Below, piece by piece: positions 20,868 through 31,536 of a stretch of DNA of 64,000 nucleotides (the stretch's first letter is position 1; each line of letters opens with the position of its first letter). The position numbers and the translations under genes were made by a program. The stretch is from assembly GCF_003716875.1 (NCBI RefSeq), contig NZ_CP033078.1, positions 2,232,001 through 2,296,000 of the forward strand, read 5' to 3'. Source of the DNA: Vibrio zhugei. GTDB lineage: Bacteria; Pseudomonadota; Gammaproteobacteria; Enterobacterales; Vibrionaceae. The notes below the pieces were generated by a model that was given only the letters and a program-made list of their open reading frames with translations, was not told the DNA's origin and did not search any database.

Positions 20868-22697
20868 TTACTCACTGTCTTTTTCGGTTGTGCTTTGACC
20901 ATTCGCGGATTTGCCACCGGTCATCAACGAGACAACAATGTCGCCTGTTTGCGGATCAAACGACGATATGTCATGGCACATTTTGATGCGACCTTTCGCA
21001 TTGACCAGAAACAGCGGTAAGAAATAACGGTCTTTGTGCTGTAACAAATAGTCTTGATAGGTAAAGGCTTCGCTTAAGCGGGTGTGCTTAATTTCCCCTC
21101 CTTGGTTCATTAGGCTCGCCAGTTTTTTATAGCTGACTTCTCCGCCCAAGAACGGGAGACCATGGTACTCCTGCGCCACATTATGTTTATCGGTGGGATC
21201 GGCTTTGACTTTATCATGTAAGCAGAACACGCGAGTTTCACCAAAATCGGATAAAAACTGCATGCAAGACATCGCATTGAAATGTTTATCTGCCGTGAGA
21301 GCAACTACGTGCCCAATACCAATTAGGTTAAGGTAATTGTCAGCATGGCTGGAGTTAGGGTTACCGTAATAATACTCTAACCCCATCATCCGAGCTTGGC
21401 GAATATAGTCCCAGTTTGAATCGGTGACCACCACACGACAATCGTACTTACGAATGGCTTGGCCTAATTGCCGCGCAATATCATTGGCGCCAATAATAAG
21501 AAACCCTTTCGGCGCAGGCTCAGCCACTTTCAACCATACGGCGATCGGCCGCGCAGTTGCGCTTTGTAATACGACGGTCCCGATAATCACCATAAAGGTC
21601 AACGGGACAAGTAAGTTCGCTCCAGCGATGTCCATATTGGTTAATTTAATGGAAAAAAGCGCCGATATCGATGCGGCGACAATGCCTCTTGGCGCCACCC
21701 AAGAAAGAAACAACTTATCTTTAAACGTCAGCTTGCTGCCAATAGTGGTAACAAATATCGAGACAGGCCGTGAGATGAGCTGCATGAACAAAAACAGCCC
21801 TAAAGCGCCCCAACTGAAAATTAAGAAATCTTCTGGATCAATGCGCGCAGCCAGTAAAATGAACAACCCTGAAATCAATAACACAGTGAGGTGTTCTTTA
21901 AAGTGCAAAATATGACGGATGTTGACGCCTTTAGCGTTCGCTAGCCACATTCCCATCACGGTCACAGTGAGAAGTCCCGATTCCGACTCTAACGCATTCG
22001 ATAATGAAAAGACGCCCAAAACAATGCTTAATACTGCAAACGGTTGTAAGTAAGTGGGAAGCATACGACGACGTAAGACAAAGGCGACAAATGCCCCAGA
22101 GACCGCCCCGATAATTAAACCGATCATCAAGATCATCGCAAGCACGTGCAAACTATGCGCTTCACTACTCGAGACTAAAAACTCGTAGATCATCACCACA
22201 AAGAGCGCGCCTAAAGGATCGATGAGAATGCCTTCCCAACGCAGAAAGTTCGCTAAGCGAGTCATGGGACGCACGGTTCTCAAAAGCGGCACAATGACGG
22301 TAGGCCCGGTCACTACGGTTAAGCTACCAAACAGGAGGGCCATCGCCCACTCCAGTCCTACCAAATAATGGGCGGCAGTACTGGTGAGTCCCCAAGAGAT
22401 TAAGGCACCGAAGGTCACAATACTCCAAACAGTATGGCTTACTCCCCGTATTTCCTTAAAGTTAAGCGTTAAGCTACCTTCAAATAAGATCACAGCGACC
22501 GCTAACGAAATCAGAGGAAATAACAGATCACCCATCAATTCTTGCGGGTGCAAAACCCCAGCAACAGGTCCCACAACGATCCCTGCAATCAATAAAAATA
22601 AAATGGCGGGCAAACGCAGTTTCCATGCTAGCCACTGGCAAATTAAACCAACGATACCTATACCGGCTACCGACAATGCAATCAATTCTCCGTGCAT
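20868..22697 (-). CDS. CPA1-type monovalent cation/proton antiporter with TrkA-N domain
   Basis: A 609-residue inner-membrane protein. The first ~390 residues form about 12 hydrophobic helices of the Na+/H+ exchanger fold, with the family ion-site stretch EGILIDPLGA (Asp-Pro). The rest is a soluble Rossmann-type TrkA-N/RCK domain beginning near GFLIIGANDIARQLG that probably senses a nucleotide. Whether the cation is Na+ or K+ cannot be told. The ATG at 22697 sits 6 nt after AAGGA; GTG and ATG just upstream (22703, 22700) are too close to it. It follows the DUF2799 lipoprotein gene by 25 bp. Confidence 0.85.
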   Translation of the reverse strand: MHGELIALSVAGIGIVGLICQWLAWKLRLPAILFLLIAGIVVGPVAGVLHPQELMGDLLFPLISLAVAVILFEGSLTLNFKEIRGVSHTVWSIVTFGALISWGLTSTAAHYLVGLEWAMALLFGSLTVVTGPTVIVPLLRTVRPMTRLANFLRWEGILIDPLGALFVVMIYEFLVSSSEAHSLHVLAMILMIGLIIGAVSGAFVAFVLRRRMLPTYLQPFAVLSIVLGVFSLSNALESESGLLTVTVMGMWLANAKGVNIRHILHFKEHLTVLLISGLFILLAARIDPEDFLIFSWGALGLFLFMQLISRPVSIFVTTIGSKLTFKDKLFLSWVAPRGIVAASISALFSIKLTNMDIAGANLLVPLTFMVIIGTVVLQSATARPIAVWLKVAEPAPKGFLIIGANDIARQLGQAIRKYDCRVVVTDSNWDYIRQARMMGLEYYYGNPNSSHADNYLNLIGIGHVVALTADKHFNAMSCMQFLSDFGETRVFCLHDKVKADPTDKHNVAQEYHGLPFLGGEVSYKKLASLMNQGGEIKHTRLSEAFTYQDYLLQHKDRYFLPLFLVNAKGRIKMCHDISSFDPQTGDIVVSLMTGGKSANGQSTTEKDSE

Positions 22698-22722
22698 CAT
22701 CACTCCTTGAATTTTTTAATAG

Positions 22723-23061
22723 TTATTGATTATAGTCGCGCCAGCCGCGCTGCCATTCTAAACGAAATTTTTGTCCAGATTTCGTATGATCACAGGTGCC
22801 TTGATACCCTTGCCCGTTCAATCCGATTTGATAGGCACGGTCCGGATTACAATATTGCTCAAGCCCATCGGCATAACCTGCCTCATAAGACGACTCCTGT
22901 GTCGCATTTAGACTGGAAAGTGTCGTAAATGAACGCTCGTCATTTCCGCGAATCGCATCTTTATACCCTACTTGATACCAATTGCTCTTACCTTGAAGCT
23001 TAGCAGGACTGCTCGAGCATCCGGCTAATACTAAGACCAATACAGCGATAAATATTTTCAT
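22723..23061 (-). CDS. Small lipoprotein, DUF2799 family
   Basis: A 112-residue protein with an N-terminal signal and lipobox LVLAGC (Cys near residue 15), hence probably anchored in the outer membrane. The mature part has two Tyr/Gly-rich repeats of the type YxxGxxDGxxG (WYQVGYKDAIRG, SYEAGYADGLEQY) and a short RGWRDY end, typical of DUF2799. Function is unknown. Likely cotranscribed with the antiporter that follows. Confidence 0.75.
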   Translation of the reverse strand: MKIFIAVLVLVLAGCSSSPAKLQGKSNWYQVGYKDAIRGNDERSFTTLSSLNATQESSYEAGYADGLEQYCNPDRAYQIGLNGQGYQGTCDHTKSGQKFRLEWQRGWRDYNQ

Positions 23062-23349
23062 CGACAAACTTGCCTCTATAAATGTGGGCGACCTAATTAT
23101 TTTTATTAAAAACTTGAATAAAAAGAACTCATTGCTCGTTAGTGTATCGCTTTCTCAAAAATCAAACTGCAAAAAAAATAACCAATATCGTTAAAAAGCA
23201 CGTCAATTGTTAATTGTGACTCACAAAAAACAACATGATTAACATAATTTATACAAATACCACGATGTGACAGCACTGCCTAAGACCACTAATCCCGAAA
23301 TAAAAAGGCTCCTCTTAAGGAGCCTTTCCGTTCTCTAATCTTATTAAGG
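23062..23349 (-). terminator. Intergenic region with ispH terminator
   Basis: Within this AT-rich 288-bp gap, stem AAAGGCTCC / GGAGCCTTT (about 23304-23326) followed on the minus strand by TTTTTATTT ends the fkpB-ispH transcript. The remainder is presumably the promoter region of the lipoprotein gene; I could not pick a clear -35/-10. Confidence 0.8.
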
Positions 23350-24312
23350 TTAGTCTACTTGTTTAATTTGTAGTTCTTTAGGGACCTCAAAAACCATATT
23401 TTCTTCACGTCCCAACACTTCTTCTACATGCTCAGCACCACAGTCTTTAATGCGCTGTAGAATCTGATCGACCAATTCTTCGGGTGCCGATGCACCAGCC
23501 GTCACGCCAACTAACTGCGTACCGTTGAACCATTCTTCTTGGATGTCTTCGCTGCAATCGGTCAGATACCCTGGCGTACCGAGCTTCTCAGCTAACTCTT
23601 TCAAACGTGTCGAGTTGGAGGAGTTTTTTGAACCAACCACAATCATCAGATCCACTTGGCTTGCCATGATTCTCACGGCGTCTTGGCGATTCTGGGTGGC
23701 ATAGCAAATATCGTCTTTACGCGGACCTTGAATGGCTGGGAAAACCTCGCGTAAACGATCAATCACATCCGCCGTTTCATCAACCGACAACGTCGTTTGG
23801 CTCACGTAATGTAAATTTTGAGGATTTTTGACCACATTCACCAGTTTATCGACATCCGCTGGGGTTTCGACTAAGTACATGCCACCTTCGGTGCTCATGT
23901 ATTGCCCCATGGTACCTTCGACTTCTGGATGGCCAGCATGACCGATCAGTACCACTTCCATATGTTTTCGGCTCGCTCGCGCCACTTCCATATGCACTTT
24001 TGTTACCAATGGGCAGGTGGCATCGAAGACCGTGAGATCGCGCTCTTTCGCTTTCTTGCGCACGGCTTGTGATACACCGTGAGCAGAAAAAATAACAATA
24101 TTGTTATCTGGGACCTCATCGAGTTCTTCAACAAATACAGCACCTCGCTGTTTTAAACCTTCAACCACAAAGCGATTATGAACAACTTCATGACGAACAT
24201 AAATCGGTGGCTGATACAGTTCAAGGGCGCGCTCAACAATGCTAATGGCTCGATCAACACCGGCGCAAAAGCCACGTGGGTTAGCTAACAATATTTTCAT
24301 TTTTTCGCTCAT
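23350..24312 (-). CDS. ispH: 4-hydroxy-3-methylbut-2-enyl diphosphate reductase IspH
   Basis: Last step of the MEP isoprenoid pathway: HMBPP to IPP and DMAPP, using an iron-sulfur cluster. The three cluster Cys are in GFCAGV, DATCP and [10 protein letters not shown]. The 320-residue frame starts [15 protein letters not shown]. coli begins at the equivalent of the second Met (24300), and neither ATG has a strong ribosome site, so the start is uncertain by four codons. fkpB lies 33 bp upstream. Confidence 0.95.
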   Translation of the reverse strand: MSEKMKILLANPRGFCAGVDRAISIVERALELYQPPIYVRHEVVHNRFVVEGLKQRGAVFVEELDEVPDNNIVIFSAHGVSQAVRKKAKERDLTVFDATCPLVTKVHMEVARASRKHMEVVLIGHAGHPEVEGTMGQYMSTEGGMYLVETPADVDKLVNVVKNPQNLHYVSQTTLSVDETADVIDRLREVFPAIQGPRKDDICYATQNRQDAVRIMASQVDLMIVVGSKNSSNSTRLKELAEKLGTPGYLTDCSEDIQEEWFNGTQLVGVTAGASAPEELVDQILQRIKDCGAEHVEEVLGREENMVFEVPKELQIKQVD

Positions 24313-24345
24313 GGATAAGTTAATCGTTCAATATTCTACGCGAAG

Positions 24346-24777
24346 TTAGTCAACAGATAAAATATCAACTTCGAAGGTCACATCCTGCCCGGCCAGCGGA
24401 TGATTAAAGTCTACCGTCACCGATTCACCAGAGATGTCTTTGATGATGCCCGGATACTCCTGACCATCGGGCCCAGAAAAAGCCATAATGGTGCCCACTT
24501 CAACGGCGGCGTCACCAATAAATTTGGTTCTATCCATATGTTGAATATTATCGGGATTAGGCTCACCAAAGGCATCTTTTGCTGCTAACGCGATGGCCTG
24601 ACTGTCGCCAGCCTTAAGACCGATAAGATGTTTTTCAAAATTTTCGCTGATGTTGCCATCACCGATAACAAATTGGGCGGGTTTACCTAAATTATGAGTA
24701 CTATCCGCGACCGAGCCATCACTCAGTTTAATGGCAAAATGCAGAGTGACAACGGAACGTTCTGTAATTTCTTTCAC
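24346..24777 (-). CDS. fkpB: FKBP-type peptidyl-prolyl isomerase FkpB (SlpA)
   Basis: A 143-residue SlyD-type FKBP with an inserted flap (IF) domain (about 70-125) giving chaperone activity, and N- and C-terminal FKBP strands. No His-rich SlyD tail is present, which points to FkpB/SlpA. It is cotranscribed with ispH as in E. coli. A hairpin between lspA and fkpB suggests that part of its mRNA comes from its own promoter. Confidence 0.92.
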   Translation of the reverse strand: MKEITERSVVTLHFAIKLSDGSVADSTHNLGKPAQFVIGDGNISENFEKHLIGLKAGDSQAIALAAKDAFGEPNPDNIQHMDRTKFIGDAAVEVGTIMAFSGPDGQEYPGIIKDISGESVTVDFNHPLAGQDVTFEVDILSVD

Positions 24778-24849
24778 AAGATGGTGTCCTTACTAATAAT
24801 GGGAAATGATGCCGCCATAGTGAGCGAACTCACGCCACTAAGGTTCTAA

Positions 24850-24883
24850 CAAAAAGCGCTATCCGATTCAACGAATAGCGCTT
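24850..24883 (-). terminator. Terminator between lspA and fkpB
   Basis: A 9-bp stem AAGCGCTAT / ATAGCGCTT (24853-24861 with 24874-24882) with a 12-nt loop is followed on the minus strand by TTTTTG. It lies just after the lspA stop and would end or attenuate the ribF-ileS-lspA transcript before fkpB-ispH. Confidence 0.7.
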
Positions 24884-24910
24884 AAAGGTAGGCTTTTTCA
24901 ATCAGGAAGC

Positions 24911-25414
24911 TTACTGGTCTTTTTTGGCAAAAAAGCCTTCAAAAACAATCATCACGGCGCCAATACAAATCGCGCTATCAGCCAAGTTGAAGGCTGGCCA
25001 ATGATGATTGGCCCAGTGAACATCAAGATAATCGATAACAAAGCCATGCACGATTCGGTCAAACACATTACCGACCGCGCCACCAATGATCAATGCGTAA
25101 GCGATATTACTCCACTTATCGCTGGCACTTGCGCGGCGCATAGAGAAGACCAAAAAGGCCACCACTGCGAACGCAATAGCACTGAATAACCATCGCTGCC
25201 AACCTGTTTGATCACTCAAAAAGCTGAAGGCCGCACCAAAGTTATGTACATAAACCAAATTGAAAAACGGCAGAATCTCAATTCGATTTTCCCATCCATA
25301 ACTCATGGTATTCATTACAACGTATTTGATACCAATATCCGCAATGAAAACCAGTAACGCCAGCGCGAGCCAGCGTATCCCTGATTGTTTTAGCGTTAAC
25401 GCTTGTTTTGTCAT
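24911..25414 (-). CDS. lspA: Signal peptidase II (lipoprotein signal peptidase)
   Basis: Inner-membrane aspartyl protease that removes signal peptides from diacylated prolipoproteins. The 167 residues have four hydrophobic helices, and the two catalytic Asp lie in [18 protein letters not shown] and [11 protein letters not shown]. It follows ileS by 12 bp in the conserved ribF-ileS-lspA cluster. Its substrates here include BamD and the DUF2799 lipoprotein, while Lgt (34 kb) performs the preceding step. Confidence 0.96.
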   Translation of the reverse strand: MTKQALTLKQSGIRWLALALLVFIADIGIKYVVMNTMSYGWENRIEILPFFNLVYVHNFGAAFSFLSDQTGWQRWLFSAIAFAVVAFLVFSMRRASASDKWSNIAYALIIGGAVGNVFDRIVHGFVIDYLDVHWANHHWPAFNLADSAICIGAVMIVFEGFFAKKDQ

Positions 25415-25426
25415 GTCAGTATCTTT

Positions 25427-28270
25427 TTATGCGTAATGACGGACTTCGCCATCACCTTCAATGTTAGACACACAACGGCCACAAATGGTCTCGTAACCTT
25501 CGATAGTACCGACATCTGTCGTATGGTGCCAACAACGGTCACACTTCTCTGCATCCATCTTGATAACATCCACAAACAGACCGTCAAGATCGGTCGCTTG
25601 AGCGGTGTCACTTTTCTCTGTCAGCGGTTTGACCACAGCCGAAGAGGTAAGCAAAACAAAACGCAGTTCGTCACCTAATTTGTTCAGCGCCGTTGCGATA
25701 GCATCGTCAGCAAAGAGCACAACCTGTGCCTGCAGAGAGCCACCAATGACTTTTTCGTTACGAGCATTTTCCAGCAATTTATTCACTGAACCACGAATGT
25801 GTTGAATGTCATTCCAGAACTCATCATTCAGCTCTTCGCCTTCGCTAAGCCCAAACAATCCATCGAACCATTCTTCCGTGAACACATAGCGCGCACGATC
25901 TTCACCGTTCGCTTGTTTCACTGGCATTGCGTTCCAAATTTCATCGGCAGTAAACGACATAATTGGCGCCATCCAACGAACCAAGGCTTCTACAATGTAG
26001 TACAACGCGGTTTGACAGCTACGTTGCGCATGGCTGCCTTGCTTCGCAGTGTATTGACGGTCTTTGGTCACATCTAAATAGAAAGATCCCATTTCAATAG
26101 AGCAGAAATGCATCAAACGTTGCACAACATTATGCATGTTGTAATCGTTATAGGCTTTGGTGATCTCTTCTTGCGCAGCCAAGGCTCGTCCCACTGCCCA
26201 GCGATCAAGTGCCACCATCTCTTCAGCAGGAACAATATCTGTCGCAGGATTAAAACCACTTAAGTTCGCCAAGAAGAAACGAGCGGTATTACGAATACGA
26301 CGATACGCATCAGCGCTACGCTTAAGAATTTCATCAGAAACCGCCACTTCACCCGTGTAATCCGTTGAAGAAACCCACAGACGTAGGATATCCGCTCCCA
26401 ATTTATTGGTGACATCTTTAGGGGCAACCACATTACCCACCGATTTCGACATCTTACGACCGTCGCCATCCACAACAAAACCGTGTGTTAAGACTTCTTT
26501 GTAAGGCGCTTTTGCTTTTGTCGCAACAGAGGTGATCAATGACGATTGGAACCAACCACGATGCTGATCCGAGCCTTCTAAGTACAGATCCGGTTCATTG
26601 CCAGCAAATTCTTCACGGTTATCAACCACCGCATAGTGGGTCACACCCGAGTCAAACCACACATCTAAAGTATCAAGCACTTTGTCGTAATGGGCAGCGT
26701 CATCACCAATTAATGTTTCAGCGTCTACATCCCACCATGCTTGAATGCCTTTTTCTTCAACCAGTTGCGCGACTTTTTCAATCACTTCCAGTGAATTAGG
26801 GTGTAGCTCAGCGGTTTCTTTATGGACGAAAAGTGCAATTGGCACACCCCACGTACGTTGACGCGAAATACACCACTCAGGACGACCTTCAATCATCCCT
26901 TCGATACGGCTTTGTCCCCAATCCGGCATCCATTTAACGCCTTTGATGGCTTCAAGAGCTTTATTACGCAAACCGTTCTTATCCATAGACACAAACCATT
27001 GTGGTGTCGCACGGAAGATGATCGGGGTTTTATGGCGCCAACAATGCGGATAGCTGTGTTCAAACTCTTCGTAATGCAGCAGTGCACCACGCTCTTTAAG
27101 CAGAGCTACCACATTCGGGTTCGCTTTAAATACGTGCTGACCGGCAAAGTGCTCTGTATCTGGTAGGTAAACACCGTTTGAACCGACAGGGTTCGCGACT
27201 TCAAGGCCATATTGCATGCCAACCATAAAGTCTTCTTGACCATGACCAGGGGCTGTGTGCACCACACCAGTACCTGATTCGGTCGTCACATGGTCACCAA
27301 GTACAACGGGCACGCTCATGTCTAAGTATGGATGACGGAATTGTTGTAGTTCCAGATCCGCGCCTTTCGCGTAGCCCAGTGCGTGATACTCAGTGATACC
27401 AGCACGTTTCATGACATCATCAGCAAGCTCTGTCGCGACAATGATACGCTCTGGGTTATCACCCTCGATTTGCAGTAACACGTATTCAAGATCATCACGC
27501 ATACAAACCGCACGGTTGGCAGGCATGGTCCAAGGTGTTGTTGTCCAAATAACAACTGAGATATCACCTTCACCTTGTGCACCGTCAAACGTAAATTTAC
27601 CGAGTAATGCTGCGGCGTCAGCCGCCTTAAAACGCACATCAATAGACGGTGATACTTTGTTCTTGTACTCCACTTCCGCTTCCGCGAGTGCTGAACCACA
27701 ATCCGTACACCAATGCACAGGTTTGAAGCCTTTATGTAGATGGCCGTTGTCAGCAATTTTACCTAAAGCGCGAATGATATTGGCTTCGGTTGCGAAATCC
27801 ATGGTGCGGTATGGTTTTTCCCAATCACCAAGAATGCCAAGACGCTTAAAGCTGGCTTTTTGGCCTTCTACTTGCCCTGCGGCATATTCACGACATTTTT
27901 CACGAAACTCCGCCGCCGTCAGTTTGTTACCGGGTTTACCAAATTTCTTTTCCACCATGAGCTCGATAGGAAGTCCATGACAGTCCCAACCGGGAACATA
28001 AGGTGCGTCGAAGCCAGAAAGTGTTTTGGATTTAATAATAATGTCTTTAAGAATCTTGTTCAGGGCATGACCCATGTGAATATCACCGTTGGCATATGGA
28101 GGGCCATCGTGTAACACAAAAGATTTTTTGCCTTTTTTCGCTTTACGGATCGCACCGTAAAGGTCTTCTTGATACCAACGCTCAAGCATCTCTGGCTCAC
28201 GTTTAGCCAGATTACCGCGCATCGGAAACCCTGTTTCAGGTAAATTCAGGGTATCTTTATACTCACTCAT
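25427..28270 (-). CDS. ileS: Isoleucyl-tRNA synthetase
   Basis: Class I synthetase charging tRNA-Ile, with an editing domain that hydrolyses Val-tRNA-Ile. The 947 residues show HIGH as HMGH in [14 protein letters not shown] (about 58-67), the CP1 editing domain (about 200-390) and KMSKS near residue 605. The C-terminal zinc motif CDRCWHH ... CGRC completes it. Length and domain order are those of E. coli. It lies between ribF (63 bp) and lspA (12 bp). Confidence 0.98.
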   Translation of the reverse strand: MSEYKDTLNLPETGFPMRGNLAKREPEMLERWYQEDLYGAIRKAKKGKKSFVLHDGPPYANGDIHMGHALNKILKDIIIKSKTLSGFDAPYVPGWDCHGLPIELMVEKKFGKPGNKLTAAEFREKCREYAAGQVEGQKASFKRLGILGDWEKPYRTMDFATEANIIRALGKIADNGHLHKGFKPVHWCTDCGSALAEAEVEYKNKVSPSIDVRFKAADAAALLGKFTFDGAQGEGDISVVIWTTTPWTMPANRAVCMRDDLEYVLLQIEGDNPERIIVATELADDVMKRAGITEYHALGYAKGADLELQQFRHPYLDMSVPVVLGDHVTTESGTGVVHTAPGHGQEDFMVGMQYGLEVANPVGSNGVYLPDTEHFAGQHVFKANPNVVALLKERGALLHYEEFEHSYPHCWRHKTPIIFRATPQWFVSMDKNGLRNKALEAIKGVKWMPDWGQSRIEGMIEGRPEWCISRQRTWGVPIALFVHKETAELHPNSLEVIEKVAQLVEEKGIQAWWDVDAETLIGDDAAHYDKVLDTLDVWFDSGVTHYAVVDNREEFAGNEPDLYLEGSDQHRGWFQSSLITSVATKAKAPYKEVLTHGFVVDGDGRKMSKSVGNVVAPKDVTNKLGADILRLWVSSTDYTGEVAVSDEILKRSADAYRRIRNTARFFLANLSGFNPATDIVPAEEMVALDRWAVGRALAAQEEITKAYNDYNMHNVVQRLMHFCSIEMGSFYLDVTKDRQYTAKQGSHAQRSCQTALYYIVEALVRWMAPIMSFTADEIWNAMPVKQANGEDRARYVFTEEWFDGLFGLSEGEELNDEFWNDIQHIRGSVNKLLENARNEKVIGGSLQAQVVLFADDAIATALNKLGDELRFVLLTSSAVVKPLTEKSDTAQATDLDGLFVDVIKMDAEKCDRCWHHTTDVGTIEGYETICGRCVSNIEGDGEVRHYA

Positions 28271-28333
28271 CGATTCTTAATTCCGTTGTGTTGGGCGAAG
28301 TTAGACATTATGTTGATCGCATTCATGATCCGA

Positions 28334-29269
28334 TCAACCCTTTAGCTGACGCAGCCACACCCTTGCAGCATCAGCATCCAATTCAATTTGTTGTTTTAAT
28401 GCATCGAAAGATTCAAATTTCACTTCATCGCGCAGCTTGTGTCTTAAAATCACCTCAAGCTGTTTGCCGTATAGATTGCCATGATAATCGAATAAATGCA
28501 CTTCGAGCTGTTTACGCACACCGCTGACGGTTGGTCGTTGGCCTACATTGGCCACACCACCAATCAGCGAGGTTCCAAGCCCTTGAACTTCAACGACGTA
28601 TACACCTTTGACAGGTGACACCCATCGTTTCAGTGGCACATTCGCGGTAGGAAACCCGATGGTTCGCCCTAACTTTCGACCATGGGAGACTTTACCGCTA
28701 ATGCTAAATGGTCTGCCGAGCATCCGCTGAGCAGAGGTTAAATCATCGTTGGCTAACGCCTTTCGTATCGCCGTACTACTGACACGAGAATCGTTCAGAC
28801 AAAAACTTTGTGTACTGACGACATCAAAGCCAAATTGCTGACCTGCCGCTTGCAGCATCGCAAAATTCCCCGTGCGATTGCGGCCAAAACAAAAATCATC
28901 ACCCACGACAAGGAATTTAACACCGAGCCGTTTAACCAACAAGTCGCGGATAAAACTCTCCGCCGATAAGGAAGCAAAATGATGATTAAAGTTGACGCAT
29001 AGCAGGCGATCAATGCCCAATTTATCAAGCTGGGTATACTTATCTCTTAAGCGTGTTAAACGAGCCGGTGCACGCTCTTTGGCAAAAAGCTCCAGAGGCT
29101 GAGGCTCAAAAATCATCGCCACCGACGCCAAATTCAACTGTTTCGCTTGTTGAGAAACCTGACGTAGCACTTGTTGGTGTCCTAAGTGAACACCATCAAA
29201 ATTGCCTATCGTGACAACACATCCATGATGATGTGGTTGAATATTGTGTATACCGCGAACGAATTCCAT
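28334..29269 (-). CDS. ribF: Bifunctional riboflavin kinase / FAD synthetase RibF
   Basis: Makes FMN and FAD from riboflavin. The 311 residues have an N-terminal FMN adenylyltransferase domain with TIGNFDGVHLGH (about 18-29) and a C-terminal kinase domain with GRTIGFPTANV. I chose the ATG at 29269 (MEFVRGIHNI) by comparison with E. coli RibF; a GTG seven codons upstream (29290) is also in frame and neither has a strong ribosome site. First gene of ribF-ileS-lspA, downstream of murJ by about 70 bp. Confidence 0.93.
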   Translation of the reverse strand: MEFVRGIHNIQPHHHGCVVTIGNFDGVHLGHQQVLRQVSQQAKQLNLASVAMIFEPQPLELFAKERAPARLTRLRDKYTQLDKLGIDRLLCVNFNHHFASLSAESFIRDLLVKRLGVKFLVVGDDFCFGRNRTGNFAMLQAAGQQFGFDVVSTQSFCLNDSRVSSTAIRKALANDDLTSAQRMLGRPFSISGKVSHGRKLGRTIGFPTANVPLKRWVSPVKGVYVVEVQGLGTSLIGGVANVGQRPTVSGVRKQLEVHLFDYHGNLYGKQLEVILRHKLRDEVKFESFDALKQQIELDADAARVWLRQLKG

Positions 29270-29338
29270 TGGAATATGTTTAACACCCACTTTCTGATTG
29301 CTTATGCATAAAACTGGCCGATTATACCTTAAATTGCA

Positions 29339-30901
29339 TTAATCTGTCGCCGTTTTTAGATCTTTTAAGCGTACGCCTAATACCAAGCTAGCCACGATGT
29401 AAACCAATGCGCCACCAGCAATAAGACTCAGCAGCATACCAACACGATGAGTAAAAGACCATGTTAACCATACCGACGTATCGTCTAACGCCCACAGTAT
29501 TGCTGCCACCATGGCCCCCCCCGCGATGAATAACCGCCCCATAAAAACAATCGTTTTACGTGTGATTTTATACACCCCTTGCTTATGCAGTCCTTGATAT
29601 AACAAAGCCATATTAATGAAGGCCGACGTTGCCGTCGCGATGGCGAGGCCAATATAACCATAAAAATAAGCAAAAATAGCGTTTAATACCATGTTACTTA
29701 ACATGGCAATGATCCCATAACGCACTGGCGTTTTGGTATCCTGTCTGGAGTAATACCCGGGAGCCAATATTTTGATCAGCATAAAGTTGAGCAAGCCCCC
29801 TGCATACGCCAGTAGGGATAAAGAGGCTTGATGCACATCTTCTGGTGCAAAAGAGCCTCGCATAAATAACACCATAATCATGGGTCTGGCGAGCACCATT
29901 AGCCCAAGCATTGCCGGGACTCCCAGCAAGGTCACCATACGCACCCCCCAATCCATGGTTTGAGAGAAACCAAGGGGTTCAGAGTCAACATGTTTGCGCG
30001 AAAGCGCAGGTAAGATAACCGTTGCGATAGCAATGCCAAATAATCCTAAAGGAAACTCAAGCAAACGATCGGAATAGTAAAGCCAACTGATTGATCCCGT
30101 TTGTAAGAAACTGGCAATAAACGTATCAAACAATAAATTAATTTGGCTGACTGACACACCAAACAAAGCCGGAATCATTAACGTGCGGATTTTTTTGACG
30201 CCTGGGTCATTCCATCCCCACTGCGGCCGTACTAGCACCCCAGCTTTCAATAAAAATGGCAATTGAAAGAGAAACTGAACCAATCCCCCTGATAACACCC
30301 CGAGCGCCAGACCGATCTCAGGCTGCGCCATATGCGGGGCAACCAATAACGCTGAGCCAATGATCATCACATTGAGAAAAACAGGAGTGAAAGACGAGAC
30401 GGCGAACTTGCCCATGGTATTCAGTATTGCCCCAGATAAAGCGACAAACGTAATAAACCATAAATAAGGGAAGGTGATTTTTAACACCAAACTCGCCAAT
30501 TCAAATTTATAAGCGCCAGGTCCACCATGTAGCCAATCCACGAACCAACCGGCCCCAAATATCGCGGTAACAACACTTGAGCCTAAGACCCCCAATAAGG
30601 TCACAACAGAGACAATCACCCCTAATGTCCCCGAAGCTTTCGCGATCAATTCTCGGGTTTTGTTGAGATCATCACTCGCGTGATATTCCGTTAACACCGG
30701 TACAAAGGCTTGTGAAAATGCCCCTTCGGCAAACAAACGACGTAAAAAATTGGGGATTTTATTCGCAAAGAAAAAAACGTCTGCGCTCGCCCCTGCTCCC
30801 ATAAGGTTAGCAACGACCACATCCCTAACCAGCCCTAAAACCCGTGAAATCAGAGTCATAGCACTTACTATCATGCCTGACTTGAGCAAGCGTCTACTCA
30901 C
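29339..30901 (-). CDS. murJ: Lipid II flippase MurJ
   Basis: Inner-membrane MOP-superfamily protein that flips lipid II for peptidoglycan synthesis. The 520 residues contain about 14 hydrophobic helices, and the N-terminal motif SRVLGLVRDVVVA with the following FFFANKIPNFLRRLFAEGAF is the MviN/MurJ signature. The start is a GTG (30899-30901); this gives the family-length N-terminus. It is divergent from rpsT, as in E. coli and V. cholerae. Confidence 0.95.
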   Translation of the reverse strand: MSRRLLKSGMIVSAMTLISRVLGLVRDVVVANLMGAGASADVFFFANKIPNFLRRLFAEGAFSQAFVPVLTEYHASDDLNKTRELIAKASGTLGVIVSVVTLLGVLGSSVVTAIFGAGWFVDWLHGGPGAYKFELASLVLKITFPYLWFITFVALSGAILNTMGKFAVSSFTPVFLNVMIIGSALLVAPHMAQPEIGLALGVLSGGLVQFLFQLPFLLKAGVLVRPQWGWNDPGVKKIRTLMIPALFGVSVSQINLLFDTFIASFLQTGSISWLYYSDRLLEFPLGLFGIAIATVILPALSRKHVDSEPLGFSQTMDWGVRMVTLLGVPAMLGLMVLARPMIMVLFMRGSFAPEDVHQASLSLLAYAGGLLNFMLIKILAPGYYSRQDTKTPVRYGIIAMLSNMVLNAIFAYFYGYIGLAIATATSAFINMALLYQGLHKQGVYKITRKTIVFMGRLFIAGGAMVAAILWALDDTSVWLTWSFTHRVGMLLSLIAGGALVYIVASLVLGVRLKDLKTATD

Positions 30902-31083
30902 AGCAACCTCGAAATTGTCCGTTAAAATCGTATTATCTAGCCAAGAAGCGTCAGAATGTCAGCTCATGTACAGATAAGTATTAGCATTGGAAAAAAAATA
31001 CTGTTAGAATCCACGCCATCTTAACCGCGAAGCTCTTTTGAATCCAAACTTGTTTGGTTCAGATGGGTTTTTGCACAAATCAT

Positions 31084-31112
31084 TTGACATTTGAGTGCAA
31101 ATAAGGGATATT
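31084..31112 (+). promoter_or_regulatory. rpsT promoter
   Basis: A perfect TTGACA (31084-31089), a 17-bp spacer and GATATT (31107-31112) lie 48 bp upstream of the rpsT start. A second weaker promoter (TTAGCA, 18 bp, TAGAAT) ends near 31011, and a short hairpin CCAAAC-TT-GTTTGG sits between them; E. coli rpsT also has two promoters. Confidence 0.6.
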
Positions 31113-31159
31113 CTTGTCCCTTAAATTGTCACCGAACTAGAGTTTTGGGAGTTAGACCC

Positions 31160-31420
31160 TTGGCAAATAGCAAATCTGCTAAGAAGCGCGCTATCCAATC
31201 TGAAAAACGTCGTCAGCACAACGCTAGCCGTCGTTCAATGATGCGCACTTACATGAAAAAAACTGTTGCTGCTATCGCTGCAGGCGATAAAGAAGCTGCA
31301 ACTGCTGCATTCACTGCAGTAACACCTATCCTTGACCGTATGGCAACTAAAGGCCTTATTCACAAGAATAAAGCTGCTCGTCATAAGTCTCGTTTCTCTG
31401 CAGCAATCAAAGCTCTTTAA
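31160..31420 (+). CDS. rpsT: 30S ribosomal protein S20
   Basis: An 86-residue basic helical protein that binds 16S rRNA early in 30S assembly. The start codon is TTG (31160-31162), with GGGAG about 8 nt upstream; after initiation the protein begins [10 protein letters not shown], as in E. coli, where rpsT also uses UUG. The rare start is linked there to S20 autoregulation. It ends in a strong terminator. Confidence 0.96.
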   Translation: MANSKSAKKRAIQSEKRRQHNASRRSMMRTYMKKTVAAIAAGDKEAATAAFTAVTPILDRMATKGLIHKNKAARHKSRFSAAIKAL

Positions 31421-31443
31421 TAGAAATTTGATTCTACAGCGAT

Positions 31444-31473
31444 AAAAACCGGCATGTATGCCGGTTTTTTTTT
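31444..31473 (+). terminator. rpsT terminator
   Basis: Stem ACCGGCAT / ATGCCGGT with a GT loop followed by nine T, 23 bp after the rpsT stop. Confidence 0.92.
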
Positions 31474-31493
31474 GCTTATCAGAAAAGCACAGT

Positions 31494-31528
31494 CAAAAAA
31501 AAATAGCGCATTACTCTAATGCGCTATT
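31494..31528 (-). terminator. hlyU terminator
   Basis: A perfect 12-bp stem (31502-31513 with 31517-31528; AATAGCGCATTA and its complement) with a 3-nt loop is followed on the minus strand by eight T. It lies just after the hlyU stop. Confidence 0.92.
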
Positions 31529-31536
31529 CCTTCTCG

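Noticed and set aside
21424..21915. 163-residue ORF antisense to the antiporter
   Set aside because: Opposite-frame artefact of a hydrophobic membrane gene; no ribosome site or domain.
27393..27980. 195-residue antisense ORF in ileS
   Set aside because: Shadow of ileS; Ser/Pro/Ala-rich reverse-frame composition.
31091..31159. Upstream in-frame extension of rpsT
   Set aside because: It would begin inside the promoter; S20 starts at the conserved TTG at 31160 behind GGGAG.
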